NCBI RefSeq assembly: GCF_028372415.1
Contig: NC_092874.1
Coordinates: forward strand, 238,926,069 to 238,990,068
Direction of reading: 5' to 3'
DNA length: 64,000 nucleotides
Source: Notamacropus eugenii
Taxonomy: Eukaryota > Chordata > Mammalia > Diprotodontia > Macropodidae
Below are positions 12,490 through 23,864 of the stretch, piece by piece (the stretch's first letter is position 1; each line of letters begins with the position of its first letter). The notes under the pieces were generated by a model. That model was not told the DNA's origin. It did no database searches and worked only from the letters and a program-made list of their open reading frames with translations. The position numbers were made by a program, and so were the translations under genes.

Positions 12490-12778
12490 AAGAGAAGCAA
12501 GTACAGAATAATAAAAAATAATATCTTATAGCACTTATTATGTTCCAGGTACTGTATTAAGCATACTGCAAATATTATTCCATTTGATCTTCACAACAAA
12601 CCTAGGAGATAAGTGCTATTATCATTCTCATCTTTCAGATGAGGAAACTGAGGCAAATGGAAATTAAGTGACTTGCCCAGAGTCACACAATTAGTAAGTT
12701 TCTAAGACTGGATTTGAACTTGCGTCTTCCTGAATTCATGCCTAGCACTGTCCACTGTGCCACCTGCCTCAGACACCT
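12490..12778 (-). repeat. MIR/THER1 CORE-SINE, near full length
   Basis: Read on the minus strand: tRNA-like head 'gaggcaggtggcacagtgg', B box 'caagttcaaatccag', CORE 'gactctgggcaagtcactta', then 'cctcagtttcctcatctg' and the L2-like 3' tail. About 290 bp and well preserved. Confidence 0.85.
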
Positions 12779-12798
12779 CTATTTGATTTGTATAGCAA

Positions 12799-12918
12799 GC
12801 ATTTTTTTAAATTGTCAAATATAGCAAAATATTATTTTGTAAATTTCTTATCCATAGCTCTATTTTTTTCATAAATGCAGTCAATTTTTCACCCTGAATC
12901 AGATTATGAAATAGAATA
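12799..12918. repeat. Direct repeat, copy 2 (partner 11234-11342)
   Basis: See 11234-11342. The copies lie about 1.56 kb apart in the same orientation and bracket the MIR, L1 and THER1 pieces. Confidence 0.6.
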
Positions 12919-12959
12919 CAGAAGCAAGCATATGCTAATAATCAACAGAATAATCATGG

Positions 12960-13560
12960 CAAGAAGCCCAGACGGAAAAGGAGTCTATGATTTTGATACT
13001 CTGAATCTACAGAGCTTTTCAGCTGCTGACAGTGGCCAAGTCCAACATGAGTTTGCTGGTACTCCGACTGGGGGGTAAGTCCACAGTTGTATTGCTCAGA
13101 ACCAAATTCGGATCAGGAATTTGCCAAGCTCAGCCCAAAACTGCAGCATTCAGATTTTGCCCTGGATCAGACAACTTTGGCAGTCCTAAAAACTTGAGGA
13201 TCACCACATTGAGCTGTTTCAGAGATCCTAGAGTAATACAATACTCTGTACCCTGAAAACTAAGCAGCAGGGACAGAGAAGACAAGCACAACCCAGACAC
13301 TTTTTCCAGAAATATTCAGAGCCTGACCCTAATATGTAAAGTCCAAAGTCAGAAAGCAGACTGGAATAATAAAGAAACAAAAAAAGAATCCTACCATAAA
13401 GAACTACGATGGTGAAAGGGATGTTCAAGACACAGATCCAGAAGAATGTTTCCAAATCATCTAAAAGTAAAGCCTCAAAGAAAAACATAGTTTGGGAATA
13501 AATTCAACAAGAATTCCTGAAAGATATGATGTTTATACCCTTCAAGTTCAATTAAAGGAA
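12960..13560 (+). mobile_element. L1-type LINE, 5' region into start of ORF1
   Basis: Ordered matches to the HAL1/L1 5' region: 'aaagaactacgatgg', 'agacacagatccagaagaa', 'aaagcctcaaagaaaaaca' and then 'ttcaacaagaattcctgaaag', where ORF1 begins its coiled-coil part. It stops soon after, so it is truncated. Two 67-74 codon frames in it are remnants only. Confidence 0.6.
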
Positions 13561-14030
13561 GTCAACCTACAGCAGTAAAACTTATCTGTCTTATAACACT
13601 TCTCCAAATGCCTGGCAGTGTCGAACAGTGCATGTATACAGATTGGGCATACATCTATTTAAAAGTGAGATTTTGGCACATTCTTTACTAAATAAATATT
13701 TCCCTTCAGAGTTAATTTGCTGTGTCCATCTCTCTCTTTTGGGGTTGATTTGAATAGAGATAATATAGGAAATATCATATATAATATATTATAATATATA
13801 TTATACATAATAAATATAATAAATAATGTAGATAATATAGGAAAAAGTGGATGTTCTCATGCAGTAGTTGTAACTCAAAAATATTCAAAAGTGTTGGTCA
13901 CTGCTTCATGCTTTTCCTCCAAGAGGGTCTTATGCTCTTCCATACCAGGCTGGCAAAGAGTCATGCCTTAAATTAATTTACAGAATGGATCTGTAATTCT
14001 CTCACTCTATGATTTAGTCCTATGGGGTTT
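13561..14030. other. Unique sequence with an AT-rich tract
   Basis: Contains an imperfect (AT)n/(ATA)n run at about 13,770-13,845. Nothing else recognised. Confidence 0.5.
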
Positions 14031-14034
14031 TAGA

Positions 14035-14160
14035 TGCAAGAAGCTTATGAGATTAAGTCATTTTCCATAGTGACACTCCTAGTAAATGTTAGGGGCAGGA
14101 TTTGAACCCAATACTTGACTCCAAAATCAACCCTGCTATCCACTACTGCAAGCTGGCTCA
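14035..14160 (-). repeat. MIR-type SINE fragment
   Basis: The plus strand shows 'ggggcaggatttgaaccc' followed by 'ctatccactactgcaagctgg', the reverse complement of a tRNA-type head and B box. Confidence 0.7.
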
Positions 14161-14341
14161 TCTTAAATTCACATCAATTCAAGTTTTGTGATAAACAAAA
14201 TAGGTATTACCAATGGAGTCTCAAATCTGCATTGCTAAAGAACTGAAGGCACTCCAGAAAATTTATCTATTAAGGAAAGAACTGAAATATTTTGGAGGCA
14301 TCTAAGTTGGATGGTAAAACCCAGCTGTTTTGACATATACA

Positions 14342-14355
14342 CCCCCCCCCCCCCC
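14342..14355. repeat. C14 homopolymer
   Basis: Uninterrupted run of 14 C on the plus strand, preceded by 'acatatacac'. Length may be unreliable in an assembly. Confidence 0.9.
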
Positions 14356-14399
14356 ATTGCTTATTTATTGCACCGTCATGCTTCCAAAATATTTCCTGG

Positions 14400-14540
14400 A
14401 ATCACAGAATCATATATTTAGAGGCAGGAAGGATCTCAGAAGCCACCCAAGCAAATACTCTCATTTTTAAGAATTTAAGAAAAGAAACTAAGATCCAGAA
14501 ATTTTGAGTGACCTACTGAAGGTCAAACAGGTAGTAATCA
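14400..14540 (-). repeat. MIR-like fragment
   Basis: 'aggaaggatctcagaagcc' followed by 'aagaaactaagatccag' and 'gtgacctactgaaggtc' matches the reversed MIR-like pattern also seen at 24685 and 33895. Confidence 0.55.
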
Positions 14541-14894
14541 AAACCAAATCAAATTTATTTTGTTAAAATATGAAACAAATAAAAATATCAAATTAACAAA
14601 GTGAAAGTACCATGAGAAAAAAAATGTCAAATTAATAAAGAAATCACAAAGAGGTTGGAACAGTATATTCCAAAAAAATAATCTTAGATACTTAGAGGAA
14701 ATGTGGCCTCATAGTCTCAGCTCAAATGGAAACAGGACACACTTTCATACATAAGGATCACTGAAAGTCACATGATGACATGTAATATTACTATGTTTTA
14801 TTGTATTTTTATTTCATTAAACATTTTATAATTGCATTTTAATCACAACCTGGAAGTGTTGGAGGTCACATATGCCTGTAGGTCATGTGATTGA

Positions 14895-15045
14895 CACTTC
14901 TGTTCTAATGAACAGCTCCACAGTCAACAAGATCTGAGTTCAAGTCCCAGCTCTGACACATACCGGCTTATGTGACCCTAGGAAAGTAATTGAATGTCTC
15001 AGTGTCTATGACGGTTTTCTAAAACTCTAAATTGTAGAGCAACTG
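14895..15045 (+). repeat. MIR-type SINE fragment
   Basis: 'gagttcaagtcccagctctg', 'tgtgaccctaggaaagtaa' and 'tctcagtgtctatg' in the MIR order. Confidence 0.7.
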
Positions 15046-15164
15046 CTTATCTGCACTAATAGAGAGTATCCTCAATACTCCCAAAACAAATGATATCATG
15101 GGTACAACTAAAAACAAAAAAAAACCCAAAAACCAAAAAAAAAACAAACCCTAGTAACTCAAAC

Positions 15165-16130
15165 CTACTCTTCTGTTCCTTTCCCTTTCTTTTGTCACTT
15201 TCATACTATGCCAGATCCCATCCTTTGGATTACTCCTTCTGCTATGATTCATTATGCTGGTGAATAATGCAGGAAGAAATCATGAAAAGAATGAATGTTA
15301 CCTGAAAATGTTACCTGATCTAAACTGGTCCCTCACTCTCCACTCATGGCAGTCCTTTCACTCTTCCTTAATTAAGACTGTGTCCCACTCCACACAATCC
15401 CTATTCTAACCCTTTTTTTCTTCAAGCATGCCACAACACCCCCTTCATTCTCAACCCCTCTCATCACAGGACTTCCCTCATACTTTAGCCAGGAGCATTT
15501 TATACTCCCCATCTCTGCATTTCCCTCTCGAAATTATTCCTTTTCTCTTCACTCTCTGCTGAAGAGGAGGCATGCCTCACTATGGCCAATCCCTTCATGT
15601 TTCTCTTATGTTCCATCCTCTCCTGTATTCTCTTGCAAATTACGTCCCACCCAAATCCATCCCTTTCTCTAATTTTCAATCTTTTCTTATCTACTGATTC
15701 CTTCTCTGCAGCCTTACAAATGCATTTATGTGTCCCCCATGTTGTTATAAAAAAAAAAAACCTTACTTGATCCTACCATCCCTTCAACCTGTCAGCTTCT
15801 ATCTGTCTTCCTTTTCACAAAGTCCCAAAAAAAAAAACTGTCTCTTTTCATACCTCTACTTTTTCTCCACTCACTCACTTCTCCCATCCTTGCAGTATGG
15901 CTTGTGATCTCATCGCACAGGGGAACTACTATCTCCAAAGTTACCAATGATCTCTTAATTATCTAATTCAATGGCCTTTTCTCAGTCACAATCAGGTTTG
16001 TAAACCTCAAACTCACTCACAAACTCTACTTTCCTTCTCCCTCTATATTTAATCTATTGCTAAATCTCTAAACCTTTGCAAAATATTTCTTATTTTCCTC
16101 TCTTCACTCAAATAACCACCACACTAGTTT
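15165..16130 (+). mobile_element. L2-type LINE, internal ORF2 part (decayed)
   Basis: The stretch 'ctccaaagttaccaatgatc' followed by 'aatggccttttctcagtc' is the conserved L2 ORF2 region just before the reverse-transcriptase core. Upstream pyrimidine-rich text ('tctcttttcatacctctac') fits the same element. Many stops. A CA/TA microsatellite then separates it from the L2 3' part at 16395-17520. Confidence 0.65.
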
Positions 16131-16133
16131 GGG

Positions 16134-16164
16134 TGTGTATACACAGACACAGACACAGACACAG

Positions 16165-16201
<37 letters not shown>

Positions 16202-16392
16202 CACACACAAACACATACATCCATACATATGCACATGCATGTACATGTATACATACAGGCACATGCATACACATTTATACACATGCTCATATATAATATA
16301 CACACATGCATTTATATACACACAAATCTTACATACACATATATACATGCATACATATGTGTATGTTTAAATATTTATATATAAAATTTAAA
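16134..16392. repeat. (CA)n/(CATA)n/(TA)n compound microsatellite
   Basis: GACACA units, then about 15 CA units, then TA-, CATA- and GCACATGCA-like blocks over 250 bp. The open frames on both strands here (poly His-Thr or Cys-Val) are artefacts. Confidence 0.95.
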
Positions 16393-16394
16393 TT

Positions 16395-17520
16395 AAATTA
16401 TTTAAAATATTATATATGCATAAAGATCCATATCACTTCTTGCTAACACTATTGCAATAATTTCCTAATTGTTATTCTTTTCAATCCACCAACAAGATTT
16501 TAATTGTCTACTATGTGTGAGCATTAAGCTACACTTCTTACCTCATCTCTCATTTCTCCAATCCATCTTTCTCACAGCTGCCTTAAATATATACTTCAAG
16601 AGCAGATATGATCATGTCCCTCCTCTGCTTAGACAGCTTCAATGACTCTCATATTACCCTTAAGATAAAAATATAAACTCCTTATTCATTTTAAGCGCTT
16701 CACAATCTACTTTCTGACCAACTATCTTTCTAAGCTAACTACACATTACTCTCCCTTACACATAATAAACTAATCTACATGCTTTTCTTCATTCACAGCA
16801 TCCTAACCCTTCTCTCTGTGCCTTTGCTCAGGCAACATGTACCCCATGCCAGGACTGCACTCCTTCCTCATCTTTGTATCTTAGAATCCCTAGCTTCCTT
16901 CAAAGCTCAGCTGCTATATGAGACCTTTCCTGATCCCCATCAGTAGCCAGAACCTTCCTTCCCCTGTCTCCCCACGCTTCACTGAAATTACCTTGTATTT
17001 ACCTAGCATATATTTCATATTTACTTGTTTGTGAACATGTAAGGTGTATTCGTCCTTCATTGCTGAAGAAGTCCATGCCATCAGAGAAATAATGACATGA
17101 CTTGCACCTGACTTTGTTTTGAGTGAGGGAGGGCTGTGCAGGTCACCAGCCTCACTTCTCCTCCAGAGCCATCTGAATCCAGTGACCACATACTCATCAG
17201 GATGACTGGAGATGACACAGGATGAGGCAATTGGGGTTAAGTGACTTACTTAAGCTCATACAGCTAGTGAGTGTCAAGTGTCTGAGGTGAGATTTGAACT
17301 CAGGTTCTCCTGACTCCTGCACTGGTGTTCTATCCACTGCACCACCTACCTGCCCTGTTTGTGAACATATTGTTTCCCTCAAGAGAGTGTGCTTTATATA
17401 AGATACTTGAGGACAAGATCATATATTGTTTTTTGCCTTTATATCCCCAGCACTTTACAGTTTTCCTGGCACATAAATGATAGGTGCTCTATAGGTGTTT
17501 TGGGGTTCATTTATTAAAAT
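16395..17520 (+). mobile_element. L2 LINE 3' end, interrupted by a SINE
   Basis: Typical L2 3' order: 'gatcatgtccctcctctgc', 'ttcaatgactctcat', 'ttcaaagctcagctgctat', 'agacctttcctgatcccc', 'atatccccagcactttacag' and 'tggcacataaatgatagg'. A minus-strand SINE at 17039-17355 splits it and left a duplicated target. Confidence 0.85.
17039..17355 (-). mobile_element. tRNA-headed SINE with RTE-type tail, full length
   Basis: Minus strand reads: head 'gggcaggtaggtggtgcagt', B box 'gagttcaaatctcacctcag', 'cactagctgtatgag', the central 'gtcatctccagtcatcctga', 'cactggattcagatggctct' and the tail ending 'gaaggacgaata'. It is flanked by a perfect 13-bp target duplication, 'tgtttgtgaacat', at 17026-17038 and 17356-17368. 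Open frames at 16914-17382 are within it. Confidence 0.9.
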
Positions 17521-17559
17521 GCCTTTGGAGGCTTGGACCAGTAGGAGCAGCTAGGTAGT

Positions 17560-18745
17560 TAGAGTGGCACTAGCCACTCTGTCTTTTCCTTTTATTGTAT
17601 TTCTCCCCACACTTTTGACACTAGAGACTCATCACTTTCTTCAGCAATTTGTCTTTCTATCATGTCATTTTTTTGTCCTGGGTTTGTTTAGGGTTGTTTT
17701 TTTTTCAAACTTAATGTTCCAAGGGCATCTTAAACTCAACATGTCCAAAACAGAACTCATTATCTTTTTTCCAAAACCTACCCTCCTGCTAAACTTCCTA
17801 TGCATCTTAAAGGTACCACCATTCTTCTAGTCTTCCAGATTTCCATCCTTGACATTATTCCTGACTCTACACTCTCTCCTACCTCATGTATTCAATTAGT
17901 TGCCAAGTCTTTTCATTTCTATGTCTACAACACCTTTCAAACGTAATTCCTTCTCTTTTATACTACCATGTTAGTTCAGGATCTTGCCACCTCTCACTTA
18001 GATTCCTGGAACAGCTTATAATTGGTCTTCTTGCTTCAGTTCTCTCTCTACACCAATCTATCCCTTACCCCACTGCCAGCATGATTTTTCCATGAAGAAA
18101 GATCCAACCATGTCACTTTCCTACTCAATAAACTCCAATGGCTCCCTAATGTCACTAGGATAAAATATAAACTAATTCTCACTCTAACTTTCCTACTTAG
18201 CTCCTAAAACCCTTTTCAAGCTGGATCTAATCTAGCTTTCCAGCACTCCCTCCAAAACTCTGCAATTCAGTCAAATTGACTTTTTCTCTGATTTTCACAC
18301 ATAACACTCCTCCCATCCCACCTTTGTACTGGATATCTCTGATGCCTAAAATGTACATACTACTCACTTCCACACCACAGAATCCTGCTCTTCCTTCAGG
18401 ATTCAGCTCAAGTGTCACCTTCAATAGGAAATCTTTCCTGAATCTCCCAACTGACCTGTCCCCTAACTATCTTATATTTATTTATTTTTATACTTTTCAT
18501 ATTTCCTCTGCATACATATCTATGTATGTATGAATACATATGAGTATAATGGGAATTTAGTATATACCTAAGATGGCATTATCTATATAGAAGACTCCAT
18601 CTTGCTTGGTCTGATCACACACCATACCCTAGTTATGAATACTTACTGTCTCATTGGAATATAAGCTTTTTGAATAGGAATTGTTTGTTCAAACAATAGC
18701 ACATAATAAACACTTCATAAATGCTTATTGATGGACTGATTGATT
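17560..18745 (+). mobile_element. L2 LINE, ORF2 C-terminal part and 3' end
   Basis: The frame at 17564-17830 includes LKLNMSKTELIIFFPKP, the conserved L2 segment after the reverse-transcriptase core. After it come the L2 words 'ctccaatggctccctaat', 'aaacccttttcaagctgg' and 'cacctttgtactggat', then the 3' end with 'atgcttattgatggactgat' at about 18,722. Roughly 1.2 kb, broken by stops. A second L2 copy downstream of 15165-17520. Confidence 0.8.
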
Positions 18746-18785
18746 GTAGCTTTTGTATTGCAGTAATAATAATTATAGTTGATGG

Positions 18786-21640
18786 ATTTGGGGGGGGGGG
18801 TGGAGCCAAGATGGCAAAGTGGAAGGATAGACCTGCTGCAACTATCTGCAAAAAGCCCTTAAAATACTTGTATACAATGATTCTAAACAAATTCTAGAAC
18901 AGCAGAAGTCACAAAATGACAGAGTGAAAGAGATTTCCAGCCCAAGAAAGCCTAGAAGGCCAACAGGAAAGGTCTATCACACCAGGCTCAGAGCAGAGTG
19001 CAGCCCAGCCTTGGCCAAGCAGCACAGCATGGACAGGAATGGAGCAGGCTTCAGGGTGCAGAATCATGGGCAGCAGCTATGTTTCCCAGATGTCTCAACC
19101 CACAAACACCAAAGACAGCTTCAAAGATCTGTAAGAAAACTCTTTCACTTGGGTGAGAAGGAAGCAGGATCCAGCCCCAGCCCCGACCTGAGGGTGGAAG
19201 CAGCCACTGTGGCACTGCATCCATTTTTGGAGCCCTCTGCCTAAAGACCCTGAAGGGATCAAGAAGCTGATATGGATCTCAGCCCTGAGTGGCAGTCCTG
19301 GGGTAAGGAGGAACTCTGGTGTGGTGGAGCTGCTGGAGACTCTGGAGAGGGAATTCTATTCACAGATCCTGGGCAGAAAAGCTTGTGGTTGCTCCCAGAC
19401 CAGAGCACAGACCAGGAGAGAAATTTTTCTCCCTTGATTGTGCCACCTTAGAGGAACAGAGAACTTACAGGTCCCTAGAGTATACCCACCACTTGAGAAA
19501 GGACATAAAAGTCAAGTAACTAGCTGGGAAAATGCTCAAAAAAGGGAAAAAAATAAGACTATAGAAGGTTACTTTCCAGGTGAACAGGTATTTTCTTCCA
19601 TCTTTTGGATGAGGAAGAAAAAAGCATACTATCAGAAGAAGACATCAAAGTCAAGGCTTCTGCCGCCAAACCTCCAAAAAAAAATATGCAATGGTCTCAG
19701 GTCATGGAAGAGCTCAAAAAGGATTTTGAAAATCAAATAAGAGAGCTGGAGAAAAAATTGGGAAGAGAAATGAGAGAGATGCGAGAAAACCATGAAAAAT
19801 GAGTCAACAGCTTGTTAAAGGAGACCCAAAAAAATGCTGGAGCAAAATAACACCTTGAAAAATAGGCTAACTCAATAGGCAAAAGAGATCCAAAAAGCCA
19901 ATGAGGAGAAAAATGCTTTAAAAACCAGAATTAGCCAAATGGAAGAGGTTCAAAAGCTCACTGAAGAAAATAGTCCTTTAAAAATTAGAATGGAGTAGTT
20001 GGAAGCTAATGATTTTATAAGAAACCAAGAAATTACAAAACAAAACCAAAAGAATGAAAAAATAGAAGACAATGTGAAATATCTCACTGGAAGAACAACT
20101 AACCTGGAAAATAGATCCAGGAGAGACAATTTAAAAATTATGGGGCTACCTGAAAGCCATGATCAAGAAAAGAGCCTAGACATCATCTTTCATGAATTAT
20201 CAAAGAAAACTGCCCTGATATTCTAGAACCAGAGGGTGAAATAAATATTGAAAGAATCCACTGATCACCTCCTGAAAGAGATTCAAGAAGAAAAGCTCCT
20301 AGAAATATTGTAACCAAATTCCAGAGTTCCCAGGTCAAAGAGGAAATATTACAAGCAGCCAGAAAGAAACAATTCCAGTATTGTGAAAACACAATCAGAA
20401 TAATACAAGATCTAGCAGCTTCTACATTAAGGGATCAAAGGGCTTGGAATAGAATATTCAAGAAGTTAAAGGAACTAGGATTAAAACCAAGAATCAGCTA
20501 CCCAGAAAAACTGAGTATAATACTTCAGGGGAAAAAAATGGTCATTCAATGAAAGGGAAGACTTTCAAAAATTCTTGATGAAAAGACCAGAGCTGAATAG
20601 AAAATTTGACTTTCAAACACAAAAATCAAGAAAAGCATAAAAAGGTAAATAAGAAAGAGAAATCATAAGGGACTTACTAAAGTTGAACTGTTTACATTCC
20701 TACATAGAAAGATAATATTTGTAACTCTTGAAACTTTTCTCAGTATTTGGGTAGCTGGAGAGATTATATACATATATAGAGACAGAGGGCATATGGTGAG
20801 TTGAATAAAAAGGGATGATATCTAAAAGAATAAAATTCAGAGATGAGAGAAGAATATATTGGCAGGAGAAAGGGAGAAATGGAATGGGGCAAATTATCTC
20901 TCATAGAAGAGGCAAGAAAAAGTTTTTTCAATGGAAGGGAAAAGGGGGGAGGTTAGAGGGGAAAAGTGAAGCTTATTCTCATCACATTTGGCTTAATAAT
21001 ATACATACTCCATTTGGTATGAAAATCTATCTTACACTACAGGAAAGTAGGGGAGAAGGGGAGAAGTTGGGTGTGGGGTGGATGATAGAAGGGAGGGCAA
21101 ATGGGAGGAGGAAGAAATTAGAAGCAAATACTTTAGGAGAGGGACAAGGTCAAAAATGAGAATAGAATAAATGGGGGTCAGAATAGGATGGAGGGAAATA
21201 TAGTTAGTCTTTCAGACTATTGATCAAACTATAATCAAACATCATGATTATTATGGAAGTCTTTGGCAAAATTACACATATATAGCCTATATTGAATTGC
21301 CTACCTTCTCAGTGGGGATGAGTGGGGAGGGAGGAAGGGAGAGAAGTTGGAACTCAAAGTTCTAGGATCGAGTGTTGAGAATTGTTGTTGCATGCAACTT
21401 GGAAATAAGAAATACAGGTAATGGTGTATAGAAATCTATCTTACTCCACAAGAATAGAGAGAAGATGGGGATAAGGTAAGGGAGGGGTGTGATAGAAGGG
21501 AGGGAAGATTGGGGGAAATAATAATCAGAATGCACAGTGTCTTGGAGTGTTGGGAGTGAAGAGATGGGGAGAAAATTTGGAACTCAAAGTCTTGTGGAAA
21601 TGAATGTTGAAGACTAAAAATAAATAAATTTTTAAAAAAT
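18786..21640 (+). mobile_element. HAL1 element copy A (L1 ORF1 without ORF2)
   Basis: Begins with a G-run and 'tggagccaagatggcaaagt', the L1/HAL1 5' end, and ends with the L1-type 3' terminus 'ttggaactcaaagtcttgtg' followed by 'aaaataaataaattttt'. Between lie a 5' region of about 740 bp, an ORF1-like region (19532-20640) and a GA-rich 3' region of about 1 kb. There is no reverse transcriptase or endonuclease. Total 2.85 kb. The collinear copy B at 60731-63330 has the same boundaries, so absence of ORF2 is a family property, as known for HAL1 ('half-L1') elements. A possible target duplication ('taattatagtt' / 'taattacagtt') is imperfect. Such elements need L1 enzymes to move. Confidence 0.85.
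19532..20640 (+). pseudogene. HAL1 copy A ORF1 (L1 ORF1p-like RNA-binding protein), decayed
   Basis: L1 ORF1p is a trimeric nucleic-acid-binding chaperone. The order here fits: an N-terminal part with IEGYF, a long coiled coil with VMEELKKDFENQIRELEKKL (19706-19765) and MREMRENHEK, then NLENRSRRDNLKIMGLPESH (about 20101-20160), the start of the RRM-like domain. The C-terminal domain follows with recognisable LRDQRAWNRIF, LGLKPRISYPEKL and a terminal FQTQKSRKA-like end before a stop at 20638-20640. The frame is interrupted several times: stops near 19800, 19866, 19876 and 19996, and changes of frame near the N-terminus and after 20226. The longest open pieces are 65-100 codons. Copy B carries an equivalent region, which is slightly more open. 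Not functional as it stands. Confidence 0.8.
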
Positions 21641-22010
21641 GGTAATTACAGTTTACAAAGCACTTCACATATATTGTCTTATTTTATCTTAACAACAACC
21701 TTGTTAGGTTAGTACTATTATTATATGAGGTAGAATAGGAACAATGATTTGCTCAGAGTCAAACAGCTACTAAGTTTGACATCTCTGTACTATACCAGCT
21801 GGCACCTCTAATAAACATTGTGAGGTAGATAGTAAAAGAATTATTATTCTTATTTTACAAATGAGCAAATGAGACTCTGAGTGTCTAAGTGCATTGACAC
21901 AGTCACAAAGCTAGTTATAGGATTCAAACTCAGGAGTGAGGCTGTATCAAATCCAGTGTTCTACTCACTTCACAATGCTGCTTCTCACTTTATCACTTTG
22001 GATCTAATAG
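21641..22010 (-). repeat. Two adjacent MIR/THER1-type SINE fragments
   Basis: 21641-21800 has 'tttacaaagcacttcacata', 'cttgttaggttagtac' and 'agtcaaacagctactaag'. 21800-22010 repeats the order with 'ttattttacaaatgagcaaa', 'agtcacaaagctagttatag' and 'tactcacttcacaatgctg'. Both read as reverse-complement CORE-SINEs. Confidence 0.75.
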
Positions 22011-22053
22011 AAGATTTTTTTTTAATTGCACATGCTAAATATTCAAGGCATTA

Positions 22054-22144
22054 TGTAGGGTGTTACAAAAATCTTAGATTAGTTTTAAACTTTAATTGTT
22101 TAAATAGTTTAAAACTGCCTTAAGATTTTGGTGACCACCCTGTA
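22054..22144. mobile_element. Mariner-type MITE
   Basis: The two halves are inverted copies. The left half has 'agggtgttacaaaaatctta', then 'agttttaaac'. The right half is 'gtttaaaact', 'taagattttggtgaccaccc', then 'tgta'. The ends match the 'TA-CAGGGTG...CACCCTG-TA' pattern of mariner-derived MITEs. About 91 bp, with the loop near 'tttaattgttta'. It has no coding capacity and depended on a mariner transposase in trans. The overlapping 80-codon frame is incidental. Confidence 0.75.
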
Positions 22145-22444
22145 TGAATGGATACTGGTCAGAAGAAAAATCAAGGCCAAGTGATCACCCCAGCTGACTG
22201 ATTTTCTCAGTGTCCAAAAGTTTTCCTAATTTTGTCACTTCTGTTCACTTGAAAACACCTGCCTTACTCAAGTCTTCTACAATTGTTACCTCTCCCAGGG
22301 GATATTTGCATTTAAAGACACTAAAGCCTTAAAGTGGAGGGAGAAAAACACCAAACCACAGATTTTGGGGCTTCAGTCAATAGACATGAAAAGATCTAGG
22401 AAGGGATATGGTAAAGGTTCTTTCTCAGAGCCCCTGAAAACATG

Positions 22445-22625
22445 CCAGAATGAAAGAAGCCTGCATTTGGAGTGAGATGATCTCAGTTTGAATCTTGAAT
22501 CTGTTATTTCCTTCCAGGATGACTTTGGAGAGTTACTTAACCTCTCTTGGCCTCAGTTTCCTACTGTGAAAAATGAGGGAACTTAATTCTAAGTTCCCTC
22601 TGACCCTAAGTTAACAGTGTTATGC
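22445..22625 (+). repeat. MIR-type SINE
   Basis: 'catttggagtgagatgatc', 'cagtttgaatcttgaatctg', 'cttaacctctcttggcctc', 'gaaaaatgagggaac' and 'aagttccctctgaccctaa' occur in order. Confidence 0.8.
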
Positions 22626-22969
22626 TTCGCCTGAGGTTCATGTGGACCTTGTCAGTGATTTCACTCATGGTACCCTGTTTGGGAAACCTTGGTTTAAGAA
22701 CAGATAGAGAAAAAGAACAGAGTTACTTCAATTGAAAACTCAATATGTTCAAATAATAAAGGCAACTTGCTATATAGTTATCTTTGAGAGTGTAGTCCCA
22801 TAGTGCATTCAACTACAAATTTTAAACTATCTATCCAATAAAATATTTAGATAGACATTTACTAACATAGAATTGTAATGGGATTTGAAGAGTCCCATGA
22901 GATTTGGTATATTGTTTATGAATGTAACTATAAAGATCTAAATTGTACCATTTTAGCAAACTCCCACTC

Positions 22970-23770
22970 TCCCTTACTCTCCTAGTCTCAGTAATGCTGA
23001 TTCCTACTCCCAAGGAGTAAACAACACTCTGCACACTCATACCCTTTGCTGCCTCTTCCCTTATCCTCATCTTCTTCAACCCTGACCTTCGAAATGACTT
23101 GTTCCAAATCTACCTGACCCTTCCACTACAACCTCAGGCACTCTTGCTGCATAATTAACATATATCTCTTTAATTTAGATCTCTTCCTTTCATACTCCTT
23201 TCATTTTTTTGGCACTCAAAGGAATGCGGTTCCTACCATAACCCCATGACAGTGGCCACCAATACCAGTTGAGTCTTCTTTCATTGCTTCTGGAGGGGGA
23301 ATTGGAATATATTGCCATTTCCAGACACTCCCTCAGCCATCATCACATAGCAACCTCTCCTCCTCAGACTACACTCCATTCAAATATATCATCCACTCCA
23401 GATGTTGATGACAGTTCTCTACCAGCCCCTAATCACTCTTCTATCTTAATTCATGTCCTTTTCCTAGAGGACATCTCATGTTGACATTCTCTCCATTTCT
23501 TATTCTAGTCAATTACCTTGACTTCCTCCTCCATTCTACCTCAACCACAAAGAGGTCATACCTTTGATCTCACCGTTAGCCACACGTCTTCCATGGTCAA
23601 GAACTCTGAAATGTCTTTATATGATCATAACCGCCTATCCTTTGATCTTTCCCTATATTTTATTCCTCCCAGACCTATTCTTTGTCTTCACCATGACCTC
23701 TGAATCCTCCTCCCTTCAATGTTTTCTCAGAGCATCACACTTGCCAAATTGATGATGAGGATATCAAATA
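22970..23770 (+). repeat. Decayed L2/CR1-clade LINE ORF2 fragment (tentative)
   Basis: Pyrimidine-rich text with blocks such as 'cttgacttcctcctccattc', 'acctcaaccacaaagagg' and 'tttgatctcaccgttagcc' resembles the endonuclease-to-reverse-transcriptase part of an L2-like ORF2. Three overlapping frames of 61-71 codons are leftovers. The family assignment is from memory of the pattern and is uncertain. Confidence 0.4.
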
Positions 23771-23864
23771 GCTGACCATCTATGTTTTCTATCGATAAAT
23801 AATTTAAAATTTATGAATGACATAATAAATGTGTTATCAAGTTACATAACTAAGCATCTTGGTT

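Noticed and set aside
16076-16384. Open frames of 67-102 codons on both strands with His-Thr or Cys-Val repeats
   Set aside because: They are translations of the (CA)n/(TA)n microsatellite; no codon-use or homology support.
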